From positions 87,140 through 107,139 of the forward strand of contig BFEA01000549.1 of the NCBI GenBank assembly GCA_003427395.1: a stretch of 20,000 nt of DNA. The letters run 5' to 3'. The stretch comes from Chara braunii. Taxonomy: Eukaryota > Streptophyta > Charophyceae > Charales > Characeae. The notes below the pieces were generated by a model. It did no database searches. It was given only the letters and a program-made list of their open reading frames with translations, and was not told the origin of the DNA. The position numbers and the translations under genes were made by a program. Of this stretch, positions 8,708-16,370 are shown in pieces; the stretch's first letter is position 1; every line of letters begins with the position of its first letter.

Positions 8708-9621
8708 CTGAGTTGCGGTCGTTCCTTGGGCTAGCCAATTATTATCGAAAATTCGTAAGACATTTCACGATAATAGTTGCGCCCCTTCGCAGATTACTCA
8801 AGAAAGAAACGATCTGGAAGTGGGATTCAGACTGTACGTCTTCGTTTAAATGTCTGAAAAAGTGTCTGATTAATTATCCGGTTCTGAAGGTTGCCGACCC
8901 TTCCTTGCACTTTGTCGTTACAGCTAACGCCGGTCAATACGGGATAGGTGTTGTACTCCAGCAAGATAACGGGAATGGATACAGACCTGTAGAGTTTATG
9001 TCCCGACGACTGCCTAACGAGAAGGTCGCCGCTTCCACGTATGAGGGAGAGTTGTTTGCTCTAAGAGAAACCCTTGACCATTGGCAACACTATCTCCTAG
9101 GAAGGCACTTCAAAGTGTACTCAGATCATGAGACACTTCACGGGCTTAAAACGCAGACCCGGATGACACCTAAGTTGACTAGGTGGACAACTGAAATCGA
9201 CCAGTATGACTTTGAGTTAAAGCCAGTCAAGGGTAAGTATAACGTCGTTGCTGATGCGCTAAGTCGAAGATTTGACTTCTTCGGTGCCATTGTAACATAT
9301 CTAGATGTGGGCACTGATCTGCAAGATAAAATTAGGAATGCGTATTCCATTGATCCTATTTATGACGCTCTGCTTAAGCATGTGCAGGACGCGCCAGCAA
9401 AGTTTCCTAACTATCGTATCACACAAGGACTGTTGTTTGAAAGGACTGATGTGCATGACAGGCTTCGTATTCCGAATGTAGAAGAGATCAAGAGTTTGCT
9501 CTTAGGGGAATGTCACGACACCGAGGGCCATTTTGGGTGGAGGAAGACTTACGCAAACCTTCCACGTTCCTACACCTGGCCTCGTATGAAACCCGACTGC
9601 ATTGTATATGTGCAGGGCTGA
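8704..9621 (+). pseudogene. pol: Gypsy Pol: RT connection, RNase H, integrase zinc-binding start
   Basis: Beginning with TELRSFLGLANYYRKFV (the end of the RT thumb/connection), this frame of 305 codons covers RNase H and the start of integrase. RNase H normally opens with a VTDAS-like motif; here it is VTANAGQYGIG and the catalytic Asp is Asn75. The other acidic residues are present: Glu114 or Glu116 in STYEGEL, Asp141 in YSDHETL, Asp184 in ADALSRR. The integrase zinc-binding domain shows CHDTEGHFGW (His271, His276) and DCIVYVQG, then a TGA at 9619-9621 sits where the first Cys of the closing CxxC is expected. In the same frame another TGA at 8686-8688, just before the listed start, replaces a Trp-like position. 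Confidence 0.88.
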
Positions 9622-9624
9622 CAA

Positions 9625-9927
9625 GTGTGCCAAAAAAATAAGAGCACCACACAACCTCCAGGAGACTCTGTGTCCATTGACTTTATGGACACCAAAGTAA
9701 AAAGCAGGAATGGGAAGACGCAGGTAATGGTAATCGTCGACAAATTTAGTAAATATGTTGTTTTCGTAGCTTTACCAGCGGAAGCAAAAACGGAATTGGT
9801 AATCCGGGAGTTCTTTAACCATTGGGTGAAAGATTATGGACATCCCTTGACAATTGTAAGTGACAGAGACACACGGTTCACAAGTGAACAATGGCAGCAA
9901 CTAATGAGTGTCTATGTCCTCAGGTAG
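9625..9927 (+). pseudogene. pol: Gypsy integrase, catalytic core N-terminal half
   Basis: This continues the RNase H frame directly after the TGA. It starts with VCQKNKS, the end of the zinc-binding domain, and then has the DDE core: SIDFMDTK (first Asp, residue 19 of this frame), VIVDKFSKYVVFVALPAE, and IVSDRDTRFTSEQWQQL (second Asp, residue 80). The sense is lost at LMSVY, where a short deletion of roughly five codons plus a frame change moves it to the next frame. The integrase would insert the element cDNA into chromatin. Confidence 0.88.
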
Positions 9928-10306
9928 ACATTCTGAGACTAACGGTCAGACTGAGCAAATGAACAAGATTTTGCAGCAAACGCTGCGCATGTATATTCGT
10001 CCTGACCAGATTGACTGGGACAAACATTTGCGTAAAGTTGCTAGCGCTTACAATAACTCTGTTCATCTACCTACATGCAAGACTCCGATGGAGTTGCATC
10101 TAGGATGGCATCCGCGCAGGCCTATTGATCGGCTAAACCCGGATCAAGTGCATAAGCTTTTGTTAAGAACAAGTGAGTTTGCTATTCAGTACCAAAAAGA
10201 TATAGAGAAAGTGAAGGAAAACATAATAAAGGCACAACATCAGATGATTGAGCAGGCAAATACGCATAGAAGATCTTCTCGGTTTGCTGTAGGTGATCTG
10301 GTATAG
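9908..10306 (+). pseudogene. pol: Gypsy integrase, core C-terminal half
   Basis: The frame begins with SSGRHSETNGQTEQMN, which carries the Glu of the DDE triad (residue 10), and goes on with the helical region ILQQTLRMYI, WDKHLRKVASAYNNSVH and TPMELHLGWHPRRP, all typical of Ty3/Gypsy integrases. It ends at VGDLV with a TAG at 10304-10306, where this family usually has Trp; one base change (TGG to TAG) explains it, since the same frame continues past the stop. Confidence 0.87.
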
Positions 10307-10594
10307 GTTAAGTCTAAGGAGTTTGTTCCCAAAGAGAACATCTCCCAAAAGTTGCTACCAGCTTACAGAGGACCTTGGCAAGTTCTAGATACGATTGGCG
10401 ATGTGGATGGTCCTTCATATGTTATAGAGATTCCTCTACATCTTCTTACGTATCCAGTATTCCACGCTTCGAAGCTCTTAATTTGCGTAACAAATGAGTT
10501 GTTTCCCAGTCGCAGATCGGCGATACCTCCTAGTATGGATGGGAAATACGATGTGGATAAAATTGTTGCTGAAAGTACCTTCCAGAAAGTATAA
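10307..10594 (+). pseudogene. pol: Gypsy integrase C-terminal domain
   Basis: In the same frame as the previous piece, after the TAG, the sequence reads KLLPAYRGPWQVLDTIG and PSYVIEIPLHLLTYPVFHAS, the conserved GPF/Y-type integrase C-terminal module of Gypsy elements (GPW here). A variable linker leads to YDVDKIVAES, the first strand of the chromodomain-like tail, and the frame stops at a TAA at 10592-10594 after a frameshift. Confidence 0.82.
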
Positions 10595-10691
10595 GGTGAG
10601 GTTCGCTTACCAGGATCCAAGTGGAGATCGTTGGTTTACAAGAGAAGAATTAATGAACTTTGCACCTCATATTGTGTCTGCATATGAATGA
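10575..10691 (+). pseudogene. pol: Chromodomain-like end of the integrase
   Basis: In the next frame the sense continues as RKYKVRFAYQDPSGDRWFTR followed by EELMNFAPHIVSAYE and a TAA. Together with YDVDKIVAES just upstream this has the layout of a chromodomain: a first strand with V-x-I, a K-Y-K-V-R/K-F/W strand, an aromatic Trp, and a closing helix. In chromoviruses this tail is thought to steer integration towards particular chromatin marks. A frameshift between 10575 and 10590 breaks it. Confidence 0.65.
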
Positions 10692-10835
10692 GCCAGAAGA
10701 GGAATAAGTATTATCGATAGATGAAAATTTATCGGAGGACCTCGAAACTAGGCCGGCGAGAGTAAAAGGGCCTTTACTGGATTCAACCCCTGAACGAAAA
10801 ATGTAGCATGAAGAGGGGTTACTCGTCAAAGACTC

Positions 10836-10880
10836 TGTCAAGAGACACAGTCACTGACTTGGGGTCAACAGTCACTGACT
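10836..10880 (+). repeat. Short direct repeats next to the LTR border
   Basis: CAGTCACTGACT occurs at 10848 and 10869, and TGTCAAGAGACACAGTCA at 10836 resembles TGTCAAGACACAATCA at 10899. The second pair makes the exact LTR start ambiguous between these two positions. Confidence 0.6.
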
Positions 10881-10894
10881 AAAGAAAAGAGAAG
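10881..10894 (+). promoter_or_regulatory. Candidate polypurine tract
   Basis: AAAGAAAAGAGAAG precedes a TG-starting LTR-like segment by four bases. A purine tract just upstream of the 3' LTR is the usual primer for plus-strand synthesis. Supported by position only. Confidence 0.45.
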
Positions 10895-11170
10895 CTTTGT
10901 CAAGACACAATCAAACCCCCCAGGAGGAAGGGTTGCAGCATTTGGTCTAGAAAGTCATGACCTTCGTCCCAGGGGCTGTGCAGCTTGTGTCTGTTAGTGC
11001 AGTATGAGTGTCCGTTCGTGCAGAATGTGTGTCTGTCCAAGAGAAAGTCAAAGGGCAGGTTTCCAGTTCGAAATCCAGGCCAGGTGACCGCAACAGCAGC
11101 AGACCCTGAGGGGAAAATATTGGGACACACACACATGCATGGGTCTGGGACTGAAGGAGGCCAAAGTGCC

Positions 11171-11190
11171 AATGCAGACCAATGCAGACC
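11171..11190. repeat. 10-bp tandem repeat in the LTR
   Basis: AATGCAGACC occurs twice without a gap or mismatch, about 20 bases upstream of the TATA box. It could duplicate a promoter element in U3. Confidence 0.8.
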
Positions 11191-11210
11191 TCGCCAGGGG
11201 AGGCCAACAG

Positions 11211-11216
11211 TATAAA
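11211..11216 (+). promoter_or_regulatory. TATA box in the LTR
   Basis: TATAAA lies in a GC-richer context (CAACAGTATAAAGCAATAGG). In the LTR model it would set the U3/R border roughly 30 bases downstream. Confidence 0.4.
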
Positions 11217-12104
11217 GCAATAGGCCAGCCTCCCTTAACATCAGATTCCCACTTGCATATTGGCGTGGAAGTGATGTGTGCACTTGTGTGCGCTGGCTGG
11301 TTGGGTTAGCGCTAGAGGAGAAGCTGCGCTTAGAGGAGGAAGAGAGTTGGGCGCTGGCTAGCAAGTGGCAGCCATATCTGCGCCAGCTCGTTAGTATAGG
11401 TAGTGGGTTATTAGTTAGTCTACAGTGAGTAGCATTCAAAGTAGATCTTTGTGGTAGGAGTGTGCGTGTATGGTGGGACAAGAGAATCAAGACTGAGATC
11501 CAAGAGAGAGAAGAGAGAGAGAGTGGGGTAGGATCTGGCTATGGTGGATACTTACCTTCTGTGCGCTGTACTTGAGTTCTGAAGGTGGCGCTGGCTGAGC
11601 CAGGCCCTATTCGTGAGACGGAAGGAAGAAACTCGTGATAATGTTGGGCGCTGAACTTTGGATCTTGATATACTCTTGTATAATGTGTTAATGATTAATT
11701 GAGTTGCGCATCTTGGTTCTATCCCATCTCATTTGGACTATGTGTGAGCTTCATCTTGTGTGAGTCATTGTCCGTGCATGCGTTGTGATACACTCCGACA
11801 AGAGGAGGACAGTCAGGTCCCTTGCAATTGCAAAAAACTAATTTTAATTGGGGAAAATTCCCGTGCCTCATTCCAGGCCTTTGGATACGAACCAACAGAC
11901 TCACTCGAGCCTAGATTAGCCCTGTTGGCCCCTTCCTTGGTCCTTCAACGAATTCCTTTGTATTTTTCTATTATTAATTAGATTTTTTTTTTTGATTTGA
12001 ATAAATCTCTTTTCTTACTACCTATGTGTTAGAGTTCAATATATATATATGCTGGCCGAATTTCGCGATTTTTAGGGACGGAGGATAACTCTTAGGATTT
12101 TACA

Positions 12105-12151
12105 AAAATTTTGGCAGCGCTTCACCTTCCCCCCTGTTGGGATGGGGTTCG
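12105..12151. repeat. Diverged direct repeat, copy 1
   Basis: This shares AAAATTTT, GGCAGC, a C-rich stretch and TTGGGATGGGGTTCG with the segment at 12315-12362. Conserved C-run and G-run halves could pair into a small hairpin. Confidence 0.7.
12112..12129 (+). promoter_or_regulatory. Possible tRNA primer-binding site
   Basis: TGGCAGCGCTTCACCTTC begins eight bases after the CA end of the LTR candidate and starts with TGG, as expected for pairing with a tRNA CCA end. A primer-binding site should follow a 5' LTR, so if real, the LTR would belong to a second, tandem or deleted element. I could not match it to a particular tRNA. Confidence 0.2.
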
Positions 12152-12686
12152 GGCTAAGCCCTAAAACAGCGCGGTAGGAAGAGGAAACACAAATACTATA
12201 TTAAAAAAATAAAATTTGGTTTTTACTCGTTTTTTAGATATTTTAAATATTTTTTTTTAAATAATTTTCTTTAAATTAATTGTTATAAATTTGAGTTAAA
12301 AAAAAATAATTCTGAAAATTTTCGGCAGCAGTTTCCCCTCCCCCCATTGGGATGGGGTTCGAGAGGTTATCCCTTGATCAATTGTCGAAAGGGAGGCAAA
12401 TTTAAATGATCGAAAGTTTAAAGAACTCAAATCCTACCATTTAAGCGAGAGCGGCCCGCAGGGGGAGGTTGTGTTCCCCTGTGCGCCGGAATCGGGGCGA
12501 AGTTTTGATTCGGGCCGGCGGATGAAGGCGATCGAGGGAGGGGCGGTGTGCAGAGCGGTGCGCGTACCGAATTGTTCACAACGCGCCATTAAACGTGAGA
12601 GCGCGCCCCCGGGGCGGGGCACACAGCGGCCGTCGATGCAGATGGACATCTCGGTGGCGAGCCCTCCGATTTGTGGCCCCACCACC
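12152..12686. other. AT-rich then GC-rich non-coding DNA
   Basis: Apart from the second direct repeat there is an AT-rich block with T-runs (about 12190-12320) and a GC-rich block (about 12445-12680, with GCGCGCCCCCGGGGCGGGGC). Frames of about 77-105 codons in the GC-rich block have no family signature and run into the T-run. Confidence 0.5.
12315..12362. repeat. Diverged direct repeat, copy 2
   Basis: Second copy of the roughly 47-bp motif, 210 bp after the first. The best conserved part is TTGGGATGGGGTTCG; between the copies the sequence is AT-rich and unrelated. In this copy GGCAGC is preceded by C, not T. Confidence 0.7.
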
Positions 12687-12867
12687 TTTTTTTTTTTTTT
12701 TTGATTTCTGTTTTCGGTTTTGATCCTGATTTTTTTTCCTTTCCTTTTCATTTTCGTATTTTTGTAGTTTTATTTTTTTCGTTTGTGTGGTATTCTTTTG
12801 TTCTTTTGGTGTTGATTTTATTTATTTATTTTTTTCCCCGAATTGCGTCATTTTGTTTCCGAGATGT

Positions 12868-12907
<40 letters not shown>

Positions 12908-13139
12908 GTCGGTTTGTGGCCGGCCCCCTTTTTTTCTTTTTTGTTTTTGTGTTTCGTATTAAAAAAAAACAAAAAAAATTATCTTTTTTTATTATTGTAC
13001 TTTTATTTTTTCATTCTGGCGTGTCGTTTTGTTTCCTTTTTTTGCCTTTTGTTTTCATTTTGTTTTCGGAAAAAAAAAAAGACTTTCCGATTTTTTTTTT
13101 TTTTTTTTCCGTCAATTTGTTTTTTTTTTTGCGTCCGTC

Positions 13140-13179
<40 letters not shown>

Positions 13180-13226
13180 ACAAAAGAAAAAAAAAAAGAC
13201 AAAAAAGACATATTTTTTTGCGTCTT
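12687..13226. repeat. Homopolymer-rich and CT low-complexity DNA
   Basis: It contains a T-run at 12687-12702, a CT tract at 12869-12902, A-runs and T-runs near 12961-13135, an uninterrupted A-run of 37 at 13141-13177 and further A/T runs to 13226. Frames here encode only Phe/Lys/Ser-rich strings and are artefacts of composition. Confidence 0.9.
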
Positions 13227-13230
13227 TTTT

Positions 13231-13392
13231 TAATCGGAATGAACATTCCGCTAGAACATGGCCAGATGCAGGCACACCTATGTTTGGCACTCGGTCCGCG
13301 GTGTGGGTGGTCCATGGGCATCGCCACACCACCGTCAAAAAAATGTGGCGGGCGCATCTAGCCATGTTCTAGCGGGAAGTTAATTCCCATTT
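13231..13392. mobile_element. Foldback (MITE-like) palindrome
   Basis: The outer 38 bases at each end are inverted copies with about six differences; both contain CCGCTAGAACATGGC next to AGATGC (right arm read on the minus strand). The inner arms are also roughly inverted (GGTGTGG facing CCACACC) around a central CCATGG. The element is about 160 bp and has no coding capacity. A partial extra copy of the inner arm, TGGTGTGGTGATGCCC, follows at 13408. Flanking low-complexity DNA hides any target-site duplication. Confidence 0.7.
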
Positions 13393-13422
13393 TGCACATT
13401 TCGGGAGTGGTGTGGTGATGCC

Positions 13423-13562
13423 CTCTTTCTGTCTGTCTGTCTCTCTCTCTCTCTCTCACGTGCGCACACACATACACACACAGACACGGAGATGCACACA
13501 CACCGACACACACAACGAAGTATGGCCATGTGTGTGTGTGTGTGCACACGTGCGTGTGTGTC
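13423..13562. repeat. CT, CA and TG microsatellites
   Basis: A CTGT/CT tract (13423-13457) passes into CA-rich (13465-13515) and then TG-rich DNA (13528-13562). CA and TG runs facing each other can pair. Confidence 0.85.
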
Positions 13563-13600
13563 AGACAGGGAGTGCGACCAAGACTCCGCCATCGCCAGTG

Positions 13601-13702
13601 GCATGAGCCGAGACAAGGGTGCGACGTGTAGATATGGCGCGTCTGTCTCAAAACAAAAAAGAAATGGGAAATTCAAAAAAAAAAAAAAGCTTGCAGGTGG
13701 TC
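13601..13702. repeat. Duplicated ~100-bp unit, copy 1
   Basis: The unit contains CCGAGACAAG, GTGTAGATATGGCGCG and GTCTC, and ends in A-runs. It aligns over its whole length with the unit at 13870-13970. Confidence 0.7.
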
Positions 13703-13789
13703 AAGAGGAGAGTCTCGATGTAGTCTGTGCTGGTCTTCCGGCCTCTTCACCTCCTTGGTGCGTTGTGTCCTCGCTTCCTCCTCTTTGTG

Positions 13790-13792
<3 letters not shown>

Positions 13793-13852
<60 letters not shown>
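13793..13852. repeat. CT microsatellite
   Basis: About 60 bases of CT with one TTT interruption. Frames through it code for Leu-Ser or Arg-Glu strings only. Confidence 0.95.
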
Positions 13853-13856
<4 letters not shown>

Positions 13857-13869
13857 TGGTGCACATGTG

Positions 13870-13970
13870 GCACGAACCGAGACAAGTGCGCGTTGTGTAG
13901 CTATGGCGCGCGTCTCAAAAAAAAACAAAAAAAAATTGAGTTAAAAAAAAAAAAAAACGTTGTGCTTGTC
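13870..13970. repeat. Duplicated ~100-bp unit, copy 2
   Basis: The copy lies 269 bp after the first and shows CCGAGACAAG, GTGTAGCTATGGCGCG and GTCTC before A-runs. The A-rich end could suggest a retroposed short element, but no RNA polymerase III promoter is clear. Confidence 0.7.
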
Positions 13971-13995
13971 GTTAATGCGAGTATGCTCATCTCAC

Positions 13996-14037
13996 GCACC
14001 TCCTCCCGCGCTTACTCTCTCTGTCTTCATCACTAAT

Positions 14038-14127
<90 letters not shown>

Positions 14128-14128
14128 N

Positions 14129-14219
<91 letters not shown>

Positions 14220-14250
14220 ATCAATCGTGCGCCTCCTCCCGCGCTTACTC
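13996..14250. repeat. CT tract of ~180 bp framed by a direct repeat
   Basis: The CT run spans 14039-14217 with one N at 14128. The CT phase changes across the N, so it marks an unresolved length or a join. On both sides lies the 22-base motif CCTCCTCCCGCGCTTACTC preceded by GCA or GCG (13996-14017 and 14229-14250), and CTTCATCA occurs beside each end. This suggests a small duplicated unit in which the CT part expanded. Confidence 0.85.
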
Positions 14251-14367
14251 CCTCTCTTTGCCATATATACTGTGCAGGATAGAGGAGGTTCCATCTTGAG
14301 CGCGAGCAGCAGACTTGCTGTAGTTGAGTGCTTTTATTTGCTCAATCTCTTTGCACGGACGGGAGAC

Positions 14368-14450
14368 AGAGAGAGAGAGAGAGAGAGAGAGACCATAGCA
14401 GCGAGAGAGAAAGAGAGCTACCGTAGCCGAGAGAGAGAGAGAGAGAGAGA
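14368..14450. repeat. GA microsatellites
   Basis: Two GA runs (14368-14391 and 14429-14450) separated by an imperfect GA-rich spacer. They are complementary to the CT tract about 150 bp upstream. Confidence 0.9.
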
Positions 14451-14560
14451 GTTCAAGGAGCAGACACAACGGCCACACTGCATCAAGCACTGGAAGATCA
14501 CACCAACAGCATAATCAGATACTAGCGCAAACTTGAAAATTCAGATAATCGTTAAAAACC

Positions 14561-14597
14561 ATACGCATCACTCCGACGCGTTTCGCTGCGGGCGTAT
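14561..14597. repeat. Nested hairpin
   Basis: Three consecutive stems can form: ATACGC with GCGTAT, CCG with CGG, and GCG with CGC around a TTT loop. On the minus strand the loop reads GCGAAACGCG. It lies downstream of the minus-strand Penelope-like element. Confidence 0.5.
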
Positions 14598-15785
14598 ACC
14601 ACAGACTCTTTAGGGAGTTCATTCCTGAGACCCAAGCATAGTCGTACATTTGGAGAGAGAGGGTTGAGGCCATCCCTCCCTCGACCTTAAATACCTTCCA
14701 CCGCTACCTAGAAACCAGATCTCTTCTCTATTCATCCCCCATACTCTATTCAACACACTCGATCCTCCATACCACTTAAACAGCCCTATACATCCCAATA
14801 CTACCGAAGAAAGAACTTAGCATACAGAAGAGCGCGTACTACGAATGCAAATGCATGTAGGTCTACCGACGGGAATCGGGATGTGTTTTGGCTTTATAGG
14901 ATACCGGATCCGGGAGCGCACAGATATCGATATTACCAAGCTCCATAGTGGCTTCGTCCACTCACACCATTGCTCATCTGTTCTTTGCCATAAAGCCGTC
15001 CCGATTCATTTTCGAAGAAAATCCTCATTTAGTTTCGTTCTGGCGTTGAGTTCAGGCATCTCTCGTCATGCATCTGCAAGCGATGAGTTTCCCGCGTGCA
15101 TGTATTCCCAAAAAAAACCCACCATTGGTCATAGATCCCAAAATTGGTAAAATTGCCTCTTTGCCTTTCCCTCTCATCTGAACTGCCAAAGCGGCCGCCA
15201 TATCCGGTGACCCCAGATAGCAAAACGATGGTGGAAGCTTAGTTCAAATGACAAATACTCGTACGTGCAATTGTCTGAGGTCCCCGTTATTTCACTGTTG
15301 TAATGGCGATTACTTACCTTGTTCCTTGTCAACTTTCGGTACGAGCAGCCGGCGGACCACTACGACTCACCACACCGCTATTTCCACTCTGATTGCAGAA
15401 GTCCTTGCTGTGAAACTGCCTAAAGATAGCTTCCTGCCTGCTACCTTCGCCATGCGCTCGGAGGATATACAGTGTTCGACTTTTCTTAAATATGTGCGAT
15501 ACATCGTATATCTCCGAGACCCTTGGTACACGCTATGTGGATATATATCCGCGCATCTCCAATCCAAAATAATCCGAATAAAAATCCGGGCAGGTCAAAA
15601 TTTGCCCGGTCCTTAAATAAACGAAAATAATCGAAAATAAAATGAGATCCGTTCCACCCCACGAATGGGACCCTCGACATGGAGTGTACCTATACACCAA
15701 AAACCGAGGTCCGTCAAAAATCCGAGGATCGAAAATCAGCTTTCACCTGCTCGAACGGCATGTTCCTACGTAGCGGCCGTTCCTT
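14598..15785. other. Stretch without recognisable gene
   Basis: Several frames of 60-120 codons are open on both strands, but none shows a family motif. It lies just downstream of the RT of the Penelope-like element and may contain its 3' tail; no repeat of it is found at the other end of the element. Confidence 0.5.
15586..15609. repeat. Perfect 7-bp stem hairpin
   Basis: CCGGGCA and TGCCCGG pair around a 10-base loop. On the minus strand it is followed by ATTTTTATT. It could be RNA structure in the 3' part of the Penelope-like element, or chance. Confidence 0.4.
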
Positions 15786-16016
15786 TCAATTACCCATGTA
15801 TTCATCCAGGCCAGGGTACAAATCAAGGAGCAAAGCTCCCCAATTACCCCCAGCCACCCTAGCGAAGCGTGCTAGAGACCCGAGAGAGACCTCCGAGGGA
15901 TAACCCCAGAGGTTCGACTCTATAACCAGTGCTGCAATAGCTGCAATTGCATCTTCCTCCGAAGTAGCCATGCGACTGATTCGTAACATTCTTGCCGTCA
16001 AGACTGATTTTTTCAT
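15786..16016 (-). pseudogene. Penelope-like RT, thumb region
   Basis: The frame of 76 codons reads KKSVLTARMLRISRMATSEE and LVIESNLWGYPSEVS, matching the thumb of Penelope-like RTs: an R-x-x-R-x-x-R/S helix followed by a segment with a G-Y-P motif. The end of the preceding frame (TNFVFIPCKITGRFHLK, in the 15859-16164 reading) flows into it across an A-rich stretch (AAAAGATGAAAAAA), so the listed ATG is internal and one indel near 16018 separates them. It holds the template-primer and is the last recognised domain; no C-terminal GIY-YIG follows. Confidence 0.6.
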
Positions 16017-16075
16017 CTTTTAAATGAAAACGACCCGTAATCTTGCATGGAATGAATACGAAGTTGGTTCTTCTG

Positions 16076-16360
16076 TCATAAGATCTTTTGATTCCTTGTC
16101 CTCGGAAAAATGTGGACTTTGATGGGGCAGATGCCCACTTGCACCTTAGCATCAAGGAAGTCAAAAGTATTAGTGCCCCTATCCTTCCTAACCAACTTCA
16201 GCGAAGAGTCATAGCAAGAGTCAAACTTATCCAAAATATCTGTAGCCTTTTCCCACGTTGAGAGATCGGACGAATGTACTCCAACCATGATAGCTACATC
16301 ATCAATCTTTCTGATGCCGCGAACCAGGTACTTGTCCTTGCCTAGGGACGATAGGAACAT
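16076..16360 (-). pseudogene. Penelope-like RT, palm C-terminal part
   Basis: The frame of 94 codons contains VRGIRKIDDVAIMVG, the catalytic motif C, where the family has Tyr before I-D-D; here it is Lys18, with both Asp (20, 21) kept. It goes on with NTFDFLDAKVQVG, the motif D/E strand typical of Penelope-like RTs. Sense leaves this frame near 16100 and continues as RRTNFVFIPCKITG in another. It joins the upstream RT frame at ACMVC, where a one-base change in phase produces a TAG at 16371-16373. Confidence 0.75.
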
Positions 16361-16370
16361 GGCTTTCGAC

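Larger units (their letters stand above)
5172..12103 (+). mobile_element. Degenerate Ty3/Gypsy chromovirus-like retrotransposon
   Basis: Gag, protease, RT, RNase H, integrase and a chromodomain-like tail follow one another on the plus strand, which is the Ty3/Gypsy gene order (integrase after RNase H; Copia has it before RT). A purine tract and a TG-starting LTR-like segment with a TATA box follow. The 5' boundary given is the first open codon of gag, not a proven element end; no 5' LTR is visible. At least four in-frame stops and several frameshifts interrupt the single gag-pol frame, and two catalytic positions are altered, so the copy cannot move by itself. Confidence 0.85.
10899..12103 (+). 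repeat. Probable 3' LTR of the Gypsy element
   Basis: The segment starts TGTCAAGACAC after a purine tract and ends TTTTACA, giving the TG...CA ends usual for LTRs, with a TATA box about 310 bases in and a length of about 1.2 kb. It has no convincing gene; a minus-strand frame of 196 codons (10900-11490) has no family signature. It contains a purine-rich run near 11500-11525 and a tandem AATGCAGACC. Because no second LTR copy lies in the window, both ends are inferred. Confidence 0.45.

Noticed and set aside
10900-11490. Minus-strand frame of 196 codons inside the LTR candidate
   Set aside because: No recognisable motif and no homology to neighbours; it overlaps the TATA box and U3-like region of the plus-strand element.
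12671-13372. Plus-strand frame of 233 codons rich in Phe and Lys
   Set aside because: It is produced by T-runs and A-runs and ends inside the foldback element; composition only.
13960-14514. Leu-Ser and Arg-Glu repeat proteins on both strands
   Set aside because: They are direct translations of CT/GA microsatellites and pass through an N.
15248-15616. Plus-strand frame of 122 codons
   Set aside because: No motif or coding bias; it contains a hairpin and AT-rich DNA, more like an element tail.
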